From Tianweitania sediminis (GTDB taxonomy: Bacteria; Pseudomonadota; Alphaproteobacteria; Rhizobiales; Rhizobiaceae), in NCBI RefSeq assembly GCF_017813335.1, contig NZ_JAGIYY010000001.1, positions 124,001 to 188,000 of the forward strand: a stretch of 64,000 bases of DNA, in the 5' to 3' direction. The notes under the pieces are model-generated. The model did not search any database, was not told where the DNA came from, and saw only the letters and a program-made list of their open reading frames with translations. The position numbers and the translations under genes are program-made. Every line of letters starts with the position of its first letter. The stretch's first letter is position 1. This document shows, one piece after another, positions 18,352 through 29,134 of the stretch.

Positions 18352-19416
18352 ATGATGATCCGGTGGAAGCACGTTCTCCTTGCCGCGATCGCCGCGCCGC
18401 TCCTCGCGCTGCTTGTGGCGTGGTCCGGCGTCATCTATATTGGAGCAACCGGCGGGCACTGGTCGATCACCAACTGGTTTCTTCATTACGTGATGCGCCA
18501 GTCGATCGCGACGTACGCGATCCCCGTTGAAGAACCGGAAATCATCGACCCCGGGCTGCTTGTTCCCGCTGCCGGCCATTTTCAGCAGGGCTGCGCCTTT
18601 TGCCACGGCGCGCCAGGCGAACAGCGCTCCGCAACCGTGATGAAGATGTTGCCTCAGCCGCCGGATCTCACGACGGTTCTGTCGACCTGGAGCGACGAGG
18701 AACTGTTTCGCATCGTCAGGAACGGGGTTCGCTACAGCGGCATGCCGGCGTGGCCGACGCAGGAGCGGGATGACGAAGTCTGGGGACTGGTGGCCTTTTT
18801 GCGCCAGATGAACGGCATGGACGCCGAAACCTACCAGACCCTGACGCAGCAACCCGCTTCCGGCAACCAGGCGGCGGGAAGCGTTGCCTTTGAGCGGGCG
18901 CTCAGCGCCTGCGCTGCGTGTCACAACCTTGACGGCAGCGGGCGCAGTTCGGTGATCCCGATCCTCGCCGGTCAAAGCGAGACCTACCTCCTGAACAGCC
19001 TGCACGCTTATGCGGATGGATCACGAGCCAGCGGCTATATGCAGACGGCGGCAACGCTTGTTGATCGCGCCCTTTACGCCGAACTTGCGGCCTATTTCGC
19101 TGCGCAAACCGAACCAGCTCCGCCGCCTGTCGACGCCCCGAACGACGTTCTGGAACTCGGCCGTCGCATCGCAGAACAGGGCCTGCCGGACAAGGAGGTG
19201 CCTGCCTGCCTGTCATGCCACGGTTCAACGCGCAAGGCTGCTTATCCGAGCCTGGACGGGCAGCATCGGGATTACCTCGTACGGCAACTGGTTTTGTTTG
19301 CCGAGGAGCATCGCGGCGGCACTCCGTTCAACCACCTGATGATCCGGCCGGCAAAGGGCCTGAGCGAGCCAGAGCGCGAGGCCGTGGCGGCCTATTTTGC
19401 GAGCCGCCGCAGGTAA
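18352..19416 (+). CDS. Tri-heme cytochrome c, membrane-anchored
   Basis: 354 residues. An uncleaved or signal-type helix (about 8-30) is followed by three heme c sites: C81AFCH85, C187AACH191 and C286LSCH290, each in a cytochrome-c-like domain with a later Met (for example M131 in SGMPAW). It should lie in the periplasm or on the inner membrane and carry electrons to the caa3 oxidase encoded just upstream (35-bp gap). Domain 1 resembles the single cytochrome c module of dehydrogenase-linked cytochromes; domains 2 and 3 resemble c4-type cytochromes. Confidence 0.88.
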   Translation: MMIRWKHVLLAAIAAPLLALLVAWSGVIYIGATGGHWSITNWFLHYVMRQSIATYAIPVEEPEIIDPGLLVPAAGHFQQGCAFCHGAPGEQRSATVMKMLPQPPDLTTVLSTWSDEELFRIVRNGVRYSGMPAWPTQERDDEVWGLVAFLRQMNGMDAETYQTLTQQPASGNQAAGSVAFERALSACAACHNLDGSGRSSVIPILAGQSETYLLNSLHAYADGSRASGYMQTAATLVDRALYAELAAYFAAQTEPAPPPVDAPNDVLELGRRIAEQGLPDKEVPACLSCHGSTRKAAYPSLDGQHRDYLVRQLVLFAEEHRGGTPFNHLMIRPAKGLSEPEREAVAAYFASRRR

Positions 19417-19541
19417 ACCGCCAACCCCTCAACGCGGCGGCCATGCGACAACGTCCCTCCTGGGCAGCGCCTTGAGGACACCTGTTCTTGCCGGAAGGAC
19501 GTGCTAGACAAGGCTGCGCCCTTTCAGCTCCCAGGTAGATT

Positions 19542-21134
19542 GTGTCAGACACGATGCGACAATACGATGAAGCGTCTCGTTCCCGCACGCTTCACGCCTT
19601 CAACATCCTCGACACGCCGCGCGAGCCTGCTTTCGATGAGCTGGCCCAGATCGCCTCGGATGTTTGCGGCACACCCATTGCCGTTGTGAATCTCGTCGAC
19701 ACCAAGCGCCAGTTCTTCAAGGCCGAAGTCGGCCTCGGGGTTCGAGAAACACCGTTGGAAACATCATTCTGCGGGCAGGCAATCCTCAGCGAAGACTTCA
19801 TGCTGGTGCCAGATGCTGCCCTCGACCCTCGCTTCAGTTGCAACCCGCTGGTGACGGGCGAGCCGGGCCTGCGCTTCTACGCGGGCGCGCTTTTGAAGAC
19901 GCCGGACGGAGTGCCGATCGGCACAGTCTGCGTGCTCGACTACAAGCCTCGCGATCTCAACGAGCACCAGATCCGCACGCTGCGCCTGCTCGCCAGCCAG
20001 GCCATGACCCAGTTGCAGCTCCGGCGAGCGCTTGCAGACCAGATCCGCACGGCCAACCGCCAGCGGTTGATTGCGGAGTTGTCGGATCGCTTCCGCGAGA
20101 TCACCGATATCGGTGAGATCGCTCAAGGGGCAGCCGTGCTGATGGGGGAAGCGCTCGGTGCGCGCCGCGCAGGCTTTGGCGTGGTGGATCTCGCGTCGGA
20201 AACCGTCGAGATGCAGCCCAACTGGTGTGCCGAAGGCGTCGCTCCTGTGGAAGGGACCTACCGGTTCCGCGATTATGGATCGTTCCTGGACGACCTGAAG
20301 GTTGGAGAGCTGGTTGCGATCCAGGACGTCGAGCTGGACGAGCGAACACGGAATTTTTCTGAGGCCCTCAAGGGGATCGGCATCCGCGCACTCTTCAACG
20401 TACCGGTGCTTGAACAAGGAAAACTCAACCTTGTTCTTTTTGCACATTATCCTGAGCCGTTCTTTTGGAGCGACGAGGATATCGCCTTCGCGCGTCAGCT
20501 GGCCGATCGCACCCATGCCGCGGTCGCCAAGGCCAAGGCGGAGTTACAGCAGGAGGTCTTGAACCAGGAACTGAGCCACCGGCTGAAGAACACGTTGGCC
20601 ATGGTTCAGGCGATTGCGATGCAGACCCTCCGCTCCGTTACGGAGCGGGACGCGGTGGAAGCCCTGAACAATCGCATTCATGCTTTGGCGCAGGCCCACA
20701 ATGTGCTTCTTCAAAGAAGCTGGTCGGCAGCACCCATGAAAGAGATCGTGGAAGCGGTTGTCGCGCCCTTCAACACGGAAGCCCGCTGTCACGTATCGGG
20801 TCCGACCGTCCGGCTTGGTGCGCGGGCCGCGTTGTCCTTGTCGCTTCTCCTGCACGAACTCGCGACGAATGCCGTGAAATACGGTTCCTTGTCCTCCCCT
20901 GAGGGAAGCGTGGAGGTAAGCTGGACAATCATCCAGGACAGCGACGAACCAGAATTGGTGCTGGGCTGGATCGAAAAGGATGGGCCGGAAGTCTCGCCCC
21001 CGAAAAGAACCGGATTCGGATCCCGCCTCATCAAGCTGGGTTTGATTGGAACAGGCGGGGTCGAGCTTCATTATAGCAAAGCTGGCCTACGAGCTGAAAT
21101 GCGCGCTCCATTGTCCCAGATCCAGAAGTCGTAA
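19542..21134 (+). CDS. GAF-domain HWE-type sensor histidine kinase
   Basis: 530 residues. Two GAF-like sensory domains (about 20-165 and 185-330), then an HWE/HisKA_2-type dimerisation box with phospho-acceptor H346 in ELSHRLKNTLAMV, an N box (LHELATNAVKYG) and the W-x-E motif (GWIEKDGP) that defines the HWE family. No membrane segment, so it is a soluble sensor of light, redox or small ligands. Its stop shares one base with the response regulator start (TAATG), so the two are translationally coupled. Which signal it reads is not clear. Confidence 0.9.
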   Translation: MSDTMRQYDEASRSRTLHAFNILDTPREPAFDELAQIASDVCGTPIAVVNLVDTKRQFFKAEVGLGVRETPLETSFCGQAILSEDFMLVPDAALDPRFSCNPLVTGEPGLRFYAGALLKTPDGVPIGTVCVLDYKPRDLNEHQIRTLRLLASQAMTQLQLRRALADQIRTANRQRLIAELSDRFREITDIGEIAQGAAVLMGEALGARRAGFGVVDLASETVEMQPNWCAEGVAPVEGTYRFRDYGSFLDDLKVGELVAIQDVELDERTRNFSEALKGIGIRALFNVPVLEQGKLNLVLFAHYPEPFFWSDEDIAFARQLADRTHAAVAKAKAELQQEVLNQELSHRLKNTLAMVQAIAMQTLRSVTERDAVEALNNRIHALAQAHNVLLQRSWSAAPMKEIVEAVVAPFNTEARCHVSGPTVRLGARAALSLSLLLHELATNAVKYGSLSSPEGSVEVSWTIIQDSDEPELVLGWIEKDGPEVSPPKRTGFGSRLIKLGLIGTGGVELHYSKAGLRAEMRAPLSQIQKS

Positions 21135-21532
21135 TGATCGGAACGACGATCGCCTCTCAATTTCCGAAAGTGCCTCCCGTTGTCCTGGTGGTTGAGGATG
21201 AGCCTCTGCTGCGCATGATGGCGGTGGACATGGTGGAAAGCGCCGGTTTCGAAGCCGTTGAAGCGACAGACGCCACTGATGCGATCCGCATTCTGGAACA
21301 GCGCACGGATATCCGGATCGTTTTCACCGACATCGACATGCCACGCGGGGTCGATGGCATGAGGCTGGCGGCTGCCATCCGGGACCGTTGGCCGCCAATC
21401 GAGATCATCATCACGTCCGGGCAAGTGGACGCGCCGGATGTTTCGCTGCCGGTGCGCTCCGTTTTCTTTTCCAAGCCTTACCGGGAAAATGAGGTCATCG
21501 CAGAAATGCGACGTATGGCTTCGCTGCAGTAG
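21134..21532 (+). CDS. Single-domain response regulator
   Basis: 132 residues containing only a receiver domain: acidic pair E21-D22, phospho-acceptor D66 (VFTDIDMP) and the conserved K in FFSKPY. There is no output domain, as is usual for FixJ/PAS-family partners of HWE kinases, where such proteins act as phosphate sinks or stress-pathway relays. The start overlaps the kinase stop by one base, so the two proteins almost certainly form a pair. Confidence 0.9.
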   Translation: MIGTTIASQFPKVPPVVLVVEDEPLLRMMAVDMVESAGFEAVEATDATDAIRILEQRTDIRIVFTDIDMPRGVDGMRLAAAIRDRWPPIEIIITSGQVDAPDVSLPVRSVFFSKPYRENEVIAEMRRMASLQ

Positions 21533-21706
21533 ATCGCCCTGGTCCTCGACGCATGCGTGGCTCCCTTCGCCGGGAGCAACGGCTAACCATGTTCCAGACA
21601 CTGCTCTGCGGCCTTGGACGTTAGCGGCGAGGCAAGAGGCGGGTGCCCTTTTTTGCTTTGGATCAGAGCGCCTGCCGCACAGCCACGCTGGAAAACTATT
21701 GCATCT

Positions 21707-21722
21707 TACAAATATCCTTGTA
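21707..21722. promoter_or_regulatory. Candidate ArsR operator
   Basis: TACAA-N6-TTGTA, a 5-6-5 inverted repeat lying 10 bp before the arsR start codon, in an AT-rich island within GC-rich DNA. Position fits autorepression of the ars operon. The match is short and no consensus for this ArsR group can be checked here. Confidence 0.4.
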
Positions 21723-21732
21723 TTGTTTCCAT

Positions 21733-22062
21733 ATGAACGACGCCACTGCTGTGTCTGCCCTATCCGCTCTTGCCCATGCCGACCGCCTCGCCGCATTTCG
21801 CATGCTGGTTCGCGCTGGACCGAGCGGAATGGCGTCGGGTGATATTGCGCAAGGTTTATCGATCCCGCCGACGAGGATGAGCTTCCACCTCGCGACACTG
21901 GAACGGTCGAAGCTGCTGCGCTCATGGCGGGATGGCCGCAACATCTTTTACGCCGCAAGCTATGACGACATGCGCCAGTTGCTTGCCTTCCTCACTGAGG
22001 ACTGCTGCTCCGGAAACCCGGAGATTTGCGGAAGCCTCGGCGATTTCGCTACCACCTGCTGA
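21733..22062 (+). CDS. arsR: ArsR family arsenic-responsive repressor
   Basis: 109 residues with a winged helix-turn-helix (about 8-80). A cysteine group C91-C92...C99 plus terminal C109 lies in the C-terminal segment, a plausible As(III) site as in C-terminal-Cys ArsR repressors. The ATG at 21733 was chosen because the protein pattern begins there; an upstream in-frame start would add 30 unlikely residues. It leads the ars operon; binding of arsenite would release DNA and switch on the reductases, ArsH and the pump. Confidence 0.9.
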   Translation: MNDATAVSALSALAHADRLAAFRMLVRAGPSGMASGDIAQGLSIPPTRMSFHLATLERSKLLRSWRDGRNIFYAASYDDMRQLLAFLTEDCCSGNPEICGSLGDFATTC

Positions 22063-22076
22063 TTGGAGATTCGCAG

Positions 22077-22607
22077 ATGACGGCCCGAACCTTCAACGTC
22101 CTCTTCCTTTGCACGGGCAACTCCGCGCGCTCGATCCTCGCTGAAGGAATCTTGCGGAAGGTCGGAGCTGGGCGCTTCCAAGCCTATTCAGCGGGAAGTC
22201 ACCCGAAAGGTGAAGTCAATCCGATGGCGCTGGAGGTTCTGCAGGAGTTTGGATTTCCGGTTGACGGGATGCGCTCCAAGTCGTGGGATGAGTTTGCTGT
22301 TCCAGGCGCTCCGAAGATGGACTTCGTTTTCACCGTCTGCGACCAGGCCGCTGGTGAAGCCTGCCCGGTCTGGCCCGGCCAACCTGTGACCGCGCACTGG
22401 GGCATCGAAGATCCCAGCAGCAGCCATGGCCAGGGGGCTATGTGGGAGCGGACCGCCTTCACGCAGGCGCTTCGCTACATGAAGAACCGCATCGATGCCT
22501 TCGTGGCCCTTCCGGTTCAAACCCTTGAACGGTCGGCGCTGACCGCCCGGCTGAATGCAATTGGGCAGCTGGAAGGCGCGTCTTCGCCCCGCCCCTATGT
22601 CGCCTGA
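22077..22607 (+). CDS. arsC: Arsenate reductase, low-molecular-weight phosphatase type
   Basis: 176 residues. The P-loop CTGNSARS begins at C12, the nucleophile of the LMW-PTPase/thioredoxin-coupled arsenate reductase family; a CDQAAGEACPVWP segment and WGIEDPS follow, typical of the proteobacterial arsenate reductase branch. It converts As(V) to As(III) in the cytoplasm. ATG at 22077 is 14 bp after arsR. A second, unrelated arsenate reductase follows in the same operon. Confidence 0.9.
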   Translation: MTARTFNVLFLCTGNSARSILAEGILRKVGAGRFQAYSAGSHPKGEVNPMALEVLQEFGFPVDGMRSKSWDEFAVPGAPKMDFVFTVCDQAAGEACPVWPGQPVTAHWGIEDPSSSHGQGAMWERTAFTQALRYMKNRIDAFVALPVQTLERSALTARLNAIGQLEGASSPRPYVA

Positions 22608-22616
22608 GACCCAGTG

Positions 22617-23453
22617 ATGACTGTCACCATCTATCACAACCCGGCCTGCGGCACGTCGCGCAACACGCTGGAGATGATCCGGCAATCAGGCGAAGAGCCT
22701 GAGGTCATCGAGTACCTGAAAATGCCGCCGAGTCGCGAAAGGCTGGCCGACCTGCTGGCGCGCATGGGGCTAAGACCCCGTGACATCCTGCGCGAGAAAG
22801 GCACGCCCTATGCCGAACTTGGCCTCGGCGATCCGGCCCTCTCGGACGACGCCTTGCTTGACGCGATGATGGCGCATCCGATCCTGATCAACCGCCCGAT
22901 CGTCGTGACAACCAAGGGCGTGGCGCTTTGCCGCCCTTCCGAAAAGGTGCTCTCCCTGCTGGAAAACCCCGTAGCCACCTTCACCAAGGAGGACGGCGAG
23001 CAGGTGAACGCGTCCGCAATCCGGCTGAAGGGCGAAGTTGTCAAACCCAACGCGGAGCTTGTCGAGCTTCTTCAAGCGGCGGACCTTCCCGTCGCCGACC
23101 TGCACGAACCCGGCCGCATCTTCATGCGCTTCCTGGACGAAAATGGCGCGCTTGCCGGATATGGCGGTTACGAGCCGCTCGGCAACGTTGTCCTGCTGCG
23201 CTCGGTTGTGGTTCCCGTCCCGAACAGAGGTGCGGGCTTAGGCGGAGCCATTGCGCGCCGGCTCATGCGGCACGCGACAGAGGGGGGTGCAACGGAGGCC
23301 TACGCCTTCACGAGCGAGCCGCGCTCCTTCCTGTCGGCCGCAGGATTCCGGCGGATCGACCGTTCCGCCGCGCACGACGCCGTGAAACAGACCCGGCAAG
23401 CGATAGGCCTTTGCGGTGCTTCCGCAAGCCTCTGGCACACGGTGCTGGCCTGA
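22617..23453 (+). CDS. Fusion of glutaredoxin-type ArsC with ArsN2-like GNAT acetyltransferase
   Basis: 278 residues in one uninterrupted frame. Residues 1 to about 130 match the glutaredoxin-coupled ArsC family: C11 in [11 protein letters not shown], then [11 protein letters not shown] and RPSEKVL. Residues about 142-278 form a GNAT acetyltransferase domain of the ArsN2 type (AADLPVADL start, acetyl-CoA loop with [22 protein letters not shown]). ArsN proteins acetylate arsenical or phosphinothricin-like amino acids such as arsinothricin. The fusion would join As(V) reduction with N-acetylation. Start ATG at 22617; a GTG three bases earlier is possible. Its stop overlaps arsH (TGATG). Confidence 0.85.
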   Translation: MTVTIYHNPACGTSRNTLEMIRQSGEEPEVIEYLKMPPSRERLADLLARMGLRPRDILREKGTPYAELGLGDPALSDDALLDAMMAHPILINRPIVVTTKGVALCRPSEKVLSLLENPVATFTKEDGEQVNASAIRLKGEVVKPNAELVELLQAADLPVADLHEPGRIFMRFLDENGALAGYGGYEPLGNVVLLRSVVVPVPNRGAGLGGAIARRLMRHATEGGATEAYAFTSEPRSFLSAAGFRRIDRSAAHDAVKQTRQAIGLCGASASLWHTVLA

Positions 23454-24178
23454 TGGGCGGCCCGCTGTCGGCAGATCTCCCTGCCGTTGAACTCGACCAG
23501 CTCCATCAGATCGACTTCCGGAGCCTCGCGGCTGCGGACGATCCAGGGCATCCGCCGCGCATCCTCGTTCTCCACGGGTCGTTGCGGGAGCGCTCCTATT
23601 CGCGGCTCCTGTCGGAGGAAGCGGCGCGGCTCCTGCGTTGGTTCGGCTGCGAGGTCCGCGCTTTCGATCCCCGGGGGCTGCCACTGCCCGATGCGGTGGA
23701 CGCGGACCATCCAAAGGTTAAGGAGCTGCGCGACCTCGCCGAGTGGTCGGAGGGCATGGTGTGGGTTAGCCCGGAACGCCATGGCGCGATGACAGGCATC
23801 ATGAAGGCGCAGATCGACTGGATTCCGCTGAGCCTGGGAGCCAAGCGGCCGACGCAGGGCAAGACCCTCGCCGTCATGGAAGTGTCCGGCGGATCGCAAA
23901 GCTTCAATGCGGTGAACCAGATGCGGATTCTTGGCCGCTGGATGCGCATGGTGACGATCCCTAACCAGTCATCTGTTCCCAAGGCGTTTCTCGAATTCGA
24001 CGAAGCAGGCCGGATGAAGCCCTCCGCGCTTTACAGCCGCGTCGTCGACGTCTGCGAGGAACTGGTGAAGTTTACCTGGATGGTGCGCGGACGCTCCACC
24101 TACCTGACCGACCGCTATTCCGAACGCATCGAAAGCGCGCAAGAACTGTCCCGCCGCGTGAACCAGCGCGCCATCTGA
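23453..24178 (+). CDS. arsH: ArsH, NADPH-dependent FMN oxidoreductase
   Basis: 241 residues. Flavodoxin-like fold with the FMN phosphate loop [14 protein letters not shown] and the [13 protein letters not shown] segment characteristic of ArsH; a [10 protein letters not shown] stretch follows. In the family ArsH oxidises trivalent organoarsenicals to the less toxic pentavalent forms. It starts inside the stop of the arsC::arsN2 gene and ends 21 bp before arsB. The N-terminal leader of about 30 residues before the flavodoxin core is usual for ArsH. Confidence 0.93.
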   Translation: MGGPLSADLPAVELDQLHQIDFRSLAAADDPGHPPRILVLHGSLRERSYSRLLSEEAARLLRWFGCEVRAFDPRGLPLPDAVDADHPKVKELRDLAEWSEGMVWVSPERHGAMTGIMKAQIDWIPLSLGAKRPTQGKTLAVMEVSGGSQSFNAVNQMRILGRWMRMVTIPNQSSVPKAFLEFDEAGRMKPSALYSRVVDVCEELVKFTWMVRGRSTYLTDRYSERIESAQELSRRVNQRAI

Positions 24179-24199
24179 CCTGAACCATCCGGACGACCC

Positions 24200-25504
24200 A
24201 TGCTTGCCCTCGCGATCTTCATCGCCACCCTGATCCTCGTCATTTGGCAGCCGAAGGGGCTGGGCATCGGCTGGTCGGCGCTAGCCGGCGCAGCCGTTGC
24301 GCTCGCCACAGGCGTCGTTGGCTGGAACGATGTCGGAACTGTCTGGCACATCGTTTGGGATGCGACCTTCACCTTCGTGGCGCTGATCGTTATCTCCCTC
24401 ATCCTCGATGAAGCCGGCTTCTTTTCGTGGGCGGCGCTCCATGTCGCCCGCTGGGGCAATGGCAACGGCAAGCGGCTGTTTCCGCTGGTGGTGCTTCTCG
24501 GCGCCGTGATCGCCGCCTTCTTCGCCAATGATGGCGCCGCCCTCCTGCTCACGCCGATCGTGTTGGCCATTCTTCTACGGCTGCGTTTTTCGCCGGAAGG
24601 TGCCCTGGCCTTTACGGTCGCCTGCGGATTCGTGGCGGACACCACCAGCCTGCCCCTCGTGGTTTCGAACCTCGTGAACATCGTGACAGCAAACTTCTTC
24701 GGCCTGTCCTTCGGCCGCTACGCCGCCGTTATGGTGCCGGTGAACCTCGTTTCGCTCGCCATGACGCTGCTCGTGCTTTGGCTGTGGTTCCGCCGCGACA
24801 TCCCTGAACGTTATCAACTGGGCGATCTGGAAGAGCCGCGGCACGCAATCCGCGACACGGCCGTGTTCCGGTCTGCCTTCCCGCTGCTCAGCCTGCTTAT
24901 GGTTGCTTATCTCGTAACGGGACCGTTGGGCGTGCCCATCGCCTTCGTCACGGGTGCTGCCGCCCTTGCCCTGATGGTGATCGCGGGGCGCTGGTTCTCC
25001 GGCGGGCGAGGCGCCGTGGTGCCGCTCCGCAAGGTGCTGCGGGAAGCACCTTGGCAGATCGTCCTCTTCTCCATCGGCATGTATCTTGTGGTCTACGGTC
25101 TCGGGAATGCTGGGCTGACTGCAATCGCGTCTGGCATGCTTGAATGGCTCGCGCGGCAAGGCACGATCGTCGCCACGGTCGGCACCGGCTTCCTTGTTGC
25201 GGTGCTCGCATCGGTCATGAACAACATGCCTGCCACCTTGGTCGGCGCGCTCGCCATTGACCAGGCACAGGTGCCTGCGGTCACGCGCGAGCTGATGGTT
25301 TACGCCAATGTGGTCGGCAACGATCTCGGCCCGAAGCTGACGCCGATCGGGTCGCTGGCAACACTCCTGTGGCTGCATGTACTTGCCGGAAAAGGGCAGC
25401 GGATCACCTGGGGACAGTACATGAAGGTCGGCCTCGTCCTGACCCCGCCCGTGCTTCTGGCGACGCTCCTCGCCCTTTGGGCCTGGCTGTCCGTCCTCCC
25501 GTGA
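24200..25504 (+). CDS. arsB: ArsB arsenite efflux antiporter
   Basis: 434 residues, nearly the length of classical ArsB, with about 12 membrane helices (for example [14 protein letters not shown] near the start). The [17 protein letters not shown] and [13 protein letters not shown] segments are the two re-entrant motifs of the ArsB/NhaD ion-transporter superfamily. It exports arsenite or antimonite in exchange for protons. Last gene of the ars operon; no arsA ATPase is present, so it should work as a secondary pump. Confidence 0.95.
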   Translation: MLALAIFIATLILVIWQPKGLGIGWSALAGAAVALATGVVGWNDVGTVWHIVWDATFTFVALIVISLILDEAGFFSWAALHVARWGNGNGKRLFPLVVLLGAVIAAFFANDGAALLLTPIVLAILLRLRFSPEGALAFTVACGFVADTTSLPLVVSNLVNIVTANFFGLSFGRYAAVMVPVNLVSLAMTLLVLWLWFRRDIPERYQLGDLEEPRHAIRDTAVFRSAFPLLSLLMVAYLVTGPLGVPIAFVTGAAALALMVIAGRWFSGGRGAVVPLRKVLREAPWQIVLFSIGMYLVVYGLGNAGLTAIASGMLEWLARQGTIVATVGTGFLVAVLASVMNNMPATLVGALAIDQAQVPAVTRELMVYANVVGNDLGPKLTPIGSLATLLWLHVLAGKGQRITWGQYMKVGLVLTPPVLLATLLALWAWLSVLP

Positions 25505-25589
25505 GGCACGATCCGGTTCCTCAGGAGAGCCGCTGTCGGTCCGTACGCACCAAGCCGGAGGAGACACAACAGGCCAACCACAACCCGTC

Positions 25590-25629
25590 TTGATTCAGAT
25601 CAAAGCAGCTCCATTCCTGGGTGGCTAGG
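25590..25629 (+). promoter_or_regulatory. FNR/FixK-type promoter upstream of small membrane protein-fnr operon
   Basis: FNR box TTGATTCAGATCAA at 25590-25603, exactly 20 bp, then GCTAGG at 25624-25629. With the box centred at -41.5 the transcript would start near 25638, 25 nt before the ATG at 25663. The same box-20-hexamer layout recurs at five other promoters in this window. Confidence 0.8.
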
Positions 25630-25662
25630 CAGGAACCCTGATCTCAGGAAAGCGGGGCCTGC

Positions 25663-25878
25663 ATGTCGACCAGATTTCGAATTGCGTTGGTAATCTACGG
25701 GTTGGTGAACGCCGTCGTGTTCGGCACGGGCGCCATCACGATTCTGTCTTTGCCATCCTTGAGCGAACACTGGCCGATCCTGATGCCGATTGTCGTTGTT
25801 GCGAGCCTGGTGCTTGCCGCGCCGCTCGCCTGGTTCATCGCGCCGAAACTGCGATCAAGAAACGGGCGGCGTCGGTGA
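25663..25878 (+). CDS. Small membrane protein coupled to FNR-type regulator
   Basis: 71 residues with two hydrophobic helices (about 6-30 and 37-61) and a basic tail. It resembles no enzyme family that I know. An FNR-type promoter lies just upstream, and its TGA overlaps the GTG start of the regulator gene, so the two are translationally coupled. It may tie the regulator to the membrane or be a respiratory accessory protein; both are guesses. Confidence 0.7.
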   Translation: MSTRFRIALVIYGLVNAVVFGTGAITILSLPSLSEHWPILMPIVVVASLVLAAPLAWFIAPKLRSRNGRRR

Positions 25879-26633
25879 GGTTCGCTGACACCCTGCCGCA
25901 AGTCGACACTGCGGCCAATCTCTGGTGCCCAAGCTGCGTGGAATGGACCTGCGGCCTGGGAAGTCTCCTGACGCCGCCGGAAGCCTCCCAACTTGCCGCG
26001 GTCTCCATTCGGCGCCAAGTCACTGCCGGCGCGGAGCTGCTCACCATGGAAGGCCTGCGGGACACCTGCGTGGCGATCCTGCGTGGCGTTGTGAAGGTGT
26101 TGCGGTTGTTGTCTGACGGACGCCAGCAGATCGTGGCCTTGAAGGCCGCACCCGATCTTCTCGGCGCGCCCTTCATGCGCGTGGACGATCTTTCCTTCAG
26201 GGCGGTCACAGACATGGAGATCTGCTGTGTCCCGCGGTCGGTCTTCGAGGCGCTCGTGCTTCGCAACCCGGCTCTGGAACACCGCCTGCACTTGCGGGTC
26301 CTGCAAGACCTCAGCGCGGCCGAAGCGCTGCTTCTGACGCTTGGCCGGAAAACCGCACGGGAGCGGATCGCAACCTTTCTTCTGGAGGTCGCGGGACGTT
26401 TGCAGCCCTTGGGAAAACAGGGTCGGTGCAGCATCTGGATCGAGGAGGGAATGCCTTCCGTCCTCGACCTGCCTTTGACGCGCGCGGAGATCGGGGACTT
26501 CCTCGGCCTGACCTTCGAAACGGTCAGCCGCCAGTTCGCCGCGCTGCGCCGAGACGGAATCATCGCCTTTTCTGATCCCCGCCGCATCACCGTGAAAGAC
26601 GGCATGCGGCTGCAAATGGCGTCCGGCAGCTGA
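25875..26633 (+). CDS. Crp/Fnr family oxygen-responsive regulator (FNR type)
   Basis: 252 residues, GTG start overlapping the previous stop (GTGA). An N-terminal cluster C18-x2-C21-x4-C26 and a later cysteine in MEICCVP, equivalent in place to the central ligand of E. coli FNR, could hold a [4Fe-4S] cluster. The effector domain contains GVVKVLRLLSDGRQQIVALK; the C-terminal helix-turn-helix reads LTRAEIGDFLGLTFETVSRQFAALRRDG, with ETVSR matching FNR-type recognition of TTGAT-N4-ATCAA. It probably activates the FNR boxes seen nearby and its own promoter under low oxygen. Confidence 0.88.
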   Translation: MRFADTLPQVDTAANLWCPSCVEWTCGLGSLLTPPEASQLAAVSIRRQVTAGAELLTMEGLRDTCVAILRGVVKVLRLLSDGRQQIVALKAAPDLLGAPFMRVDDLSFRAVTDMEICCVPRSVFEALVLRNPALEHRLHLRVLQDLSAAEALLLTLGRKTARERIATFLLEVAGRLQPLGKQGRCSIWIEEGMPSVLDLPLTRAEIGDFLGLTFETVSRQFAALRRDGIIAFSDPRRITVKDGMRLQMASGS

Positions 26634-26658
26634 CCGGACGCGGGTCATCCTGACGCGC

Positions 26659-26698
26659 TTGATCTGAATCAAGGCGCGTCCTTCCCGCCGTTGCTAGG
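26659..26698 (+). promoter_or_regulatory. FNR/FixK-type promoter of ccoNOQP
   Basis: Box TTGATCTGAATCAA (26659-26672), 20-bp spacer, GCTAGG (26693-26698). Predicted transcript start near 26707, 23 nt before the ccoN ATG. Under low oxygen this should drive the cbb3 oxidase operon. Confidence 0.85.
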
Positions 26699-26729
26699 CG
26701 TCCCCTCATCTCAAGCGGAGTAGCGCTCG

Positions 26730-28349
<1,620 letters not shown>

Positions 28350-28374
28350 GCCCGGCGTTTCAGGACAAATCCCA

Positions 28375-29130
28375 ATGCTAGATCCCATCTCCAAGTTCCT
28401 GTTCCGCCACCATCACAAGGTGGAACGCAACGTCACCGTGTTGTTGATCTTCTCGTTCCTGATCGTAGCCATCGGGGGCATCGTCGAGATCGTACCGCTG
28501 TTTTACGTCGACAACACGATCGAGAAGGTGCAGGGCATGCGTCCCTACACCCCGCTCGAGCTGGCCGGCCGCAACGTCTACGTCCGCGAAGGCTGCTATA
28601 CCTGCCATTCGCAGCAGATCCGCCCGATGCGTGACGAGGTCGAGCGCTACGGCCATTACAGTCTCGCGGCCGAGTCGATGTACGACCATCCCTTTCAATG
28701 GGGCTCCAAGCGTACCGGTCCGGATCTCGCCCGCGTCGGCAACCGCTATTCCGATGAATGGCACGTGCGCCACCTGATCGAGCCGCGCTCTGTTGTGCGT
28801 GAATCGATCATGCCCCGCTACGGCCATCTCGCCACGACCGACCTGCGCACGGATGATATCGCGCAGCACCTGAAGACCAACCGGCTGCTCGGCGTGCCCT
28901 ACACGGACGAGATGATCACCGAGGCCAGAGCCGACCTGCGCAACCAGGCCTCGCTGGAGGCCGATACCAGCGCACTCGGCGAACGCTATCCCAAGATGCA
29001 GGCACGTGACTTCGACGGCAACCCGTCGCGCCTCACCGAGATGGACGCGCTGGTCGCGTATCTTCAGTCGCTCGGCACGCTGGTGGACTTCACCGCCTAC
29101 GAGCCCCTCAGCCACGAAAACCTGAGGTGA
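28375..29130 (+). CDS. ccoO: cbb3 oxidase subunit II, mono-heme cytochrome c
   Basis: 251 residues. One N-terminal anchor helix (about 20-42) and a heme c motif C74YTCH78 with SQQIRPM following, the fixed CcoO pattern. ATG at 28375 was chosen at the family start; a longer frame exists upstream but overlaps ccoN. It passes electrons from CcoP to CcoN on the periplasmic side. It lies 25 bp after ccoN. Confidence 0.97.
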   Translation: MLDPISKFLFRHHHKVERNVTVLLIFSFLIVAIGGIVEIVPLFYVDNTIEKVQGMRPYTPLELAGRNVYVREGCYTCHSQQIRPMRDEVERYGHYSLAAESMYDHPFQWGSKRTGPDLARVGNRYSDEWHVRHLIEPRSVVRESIMPRYGHLATTDLRTDDIAQHLKTNRLLGVPYTDEMITEARADLRNQASLEADTSALGERYPKMQARDFDGNPSRLTEMDALVAYLQSLGTLVDFTAYEPLSHENLR

Positions 29131-29134
29131 CGCC

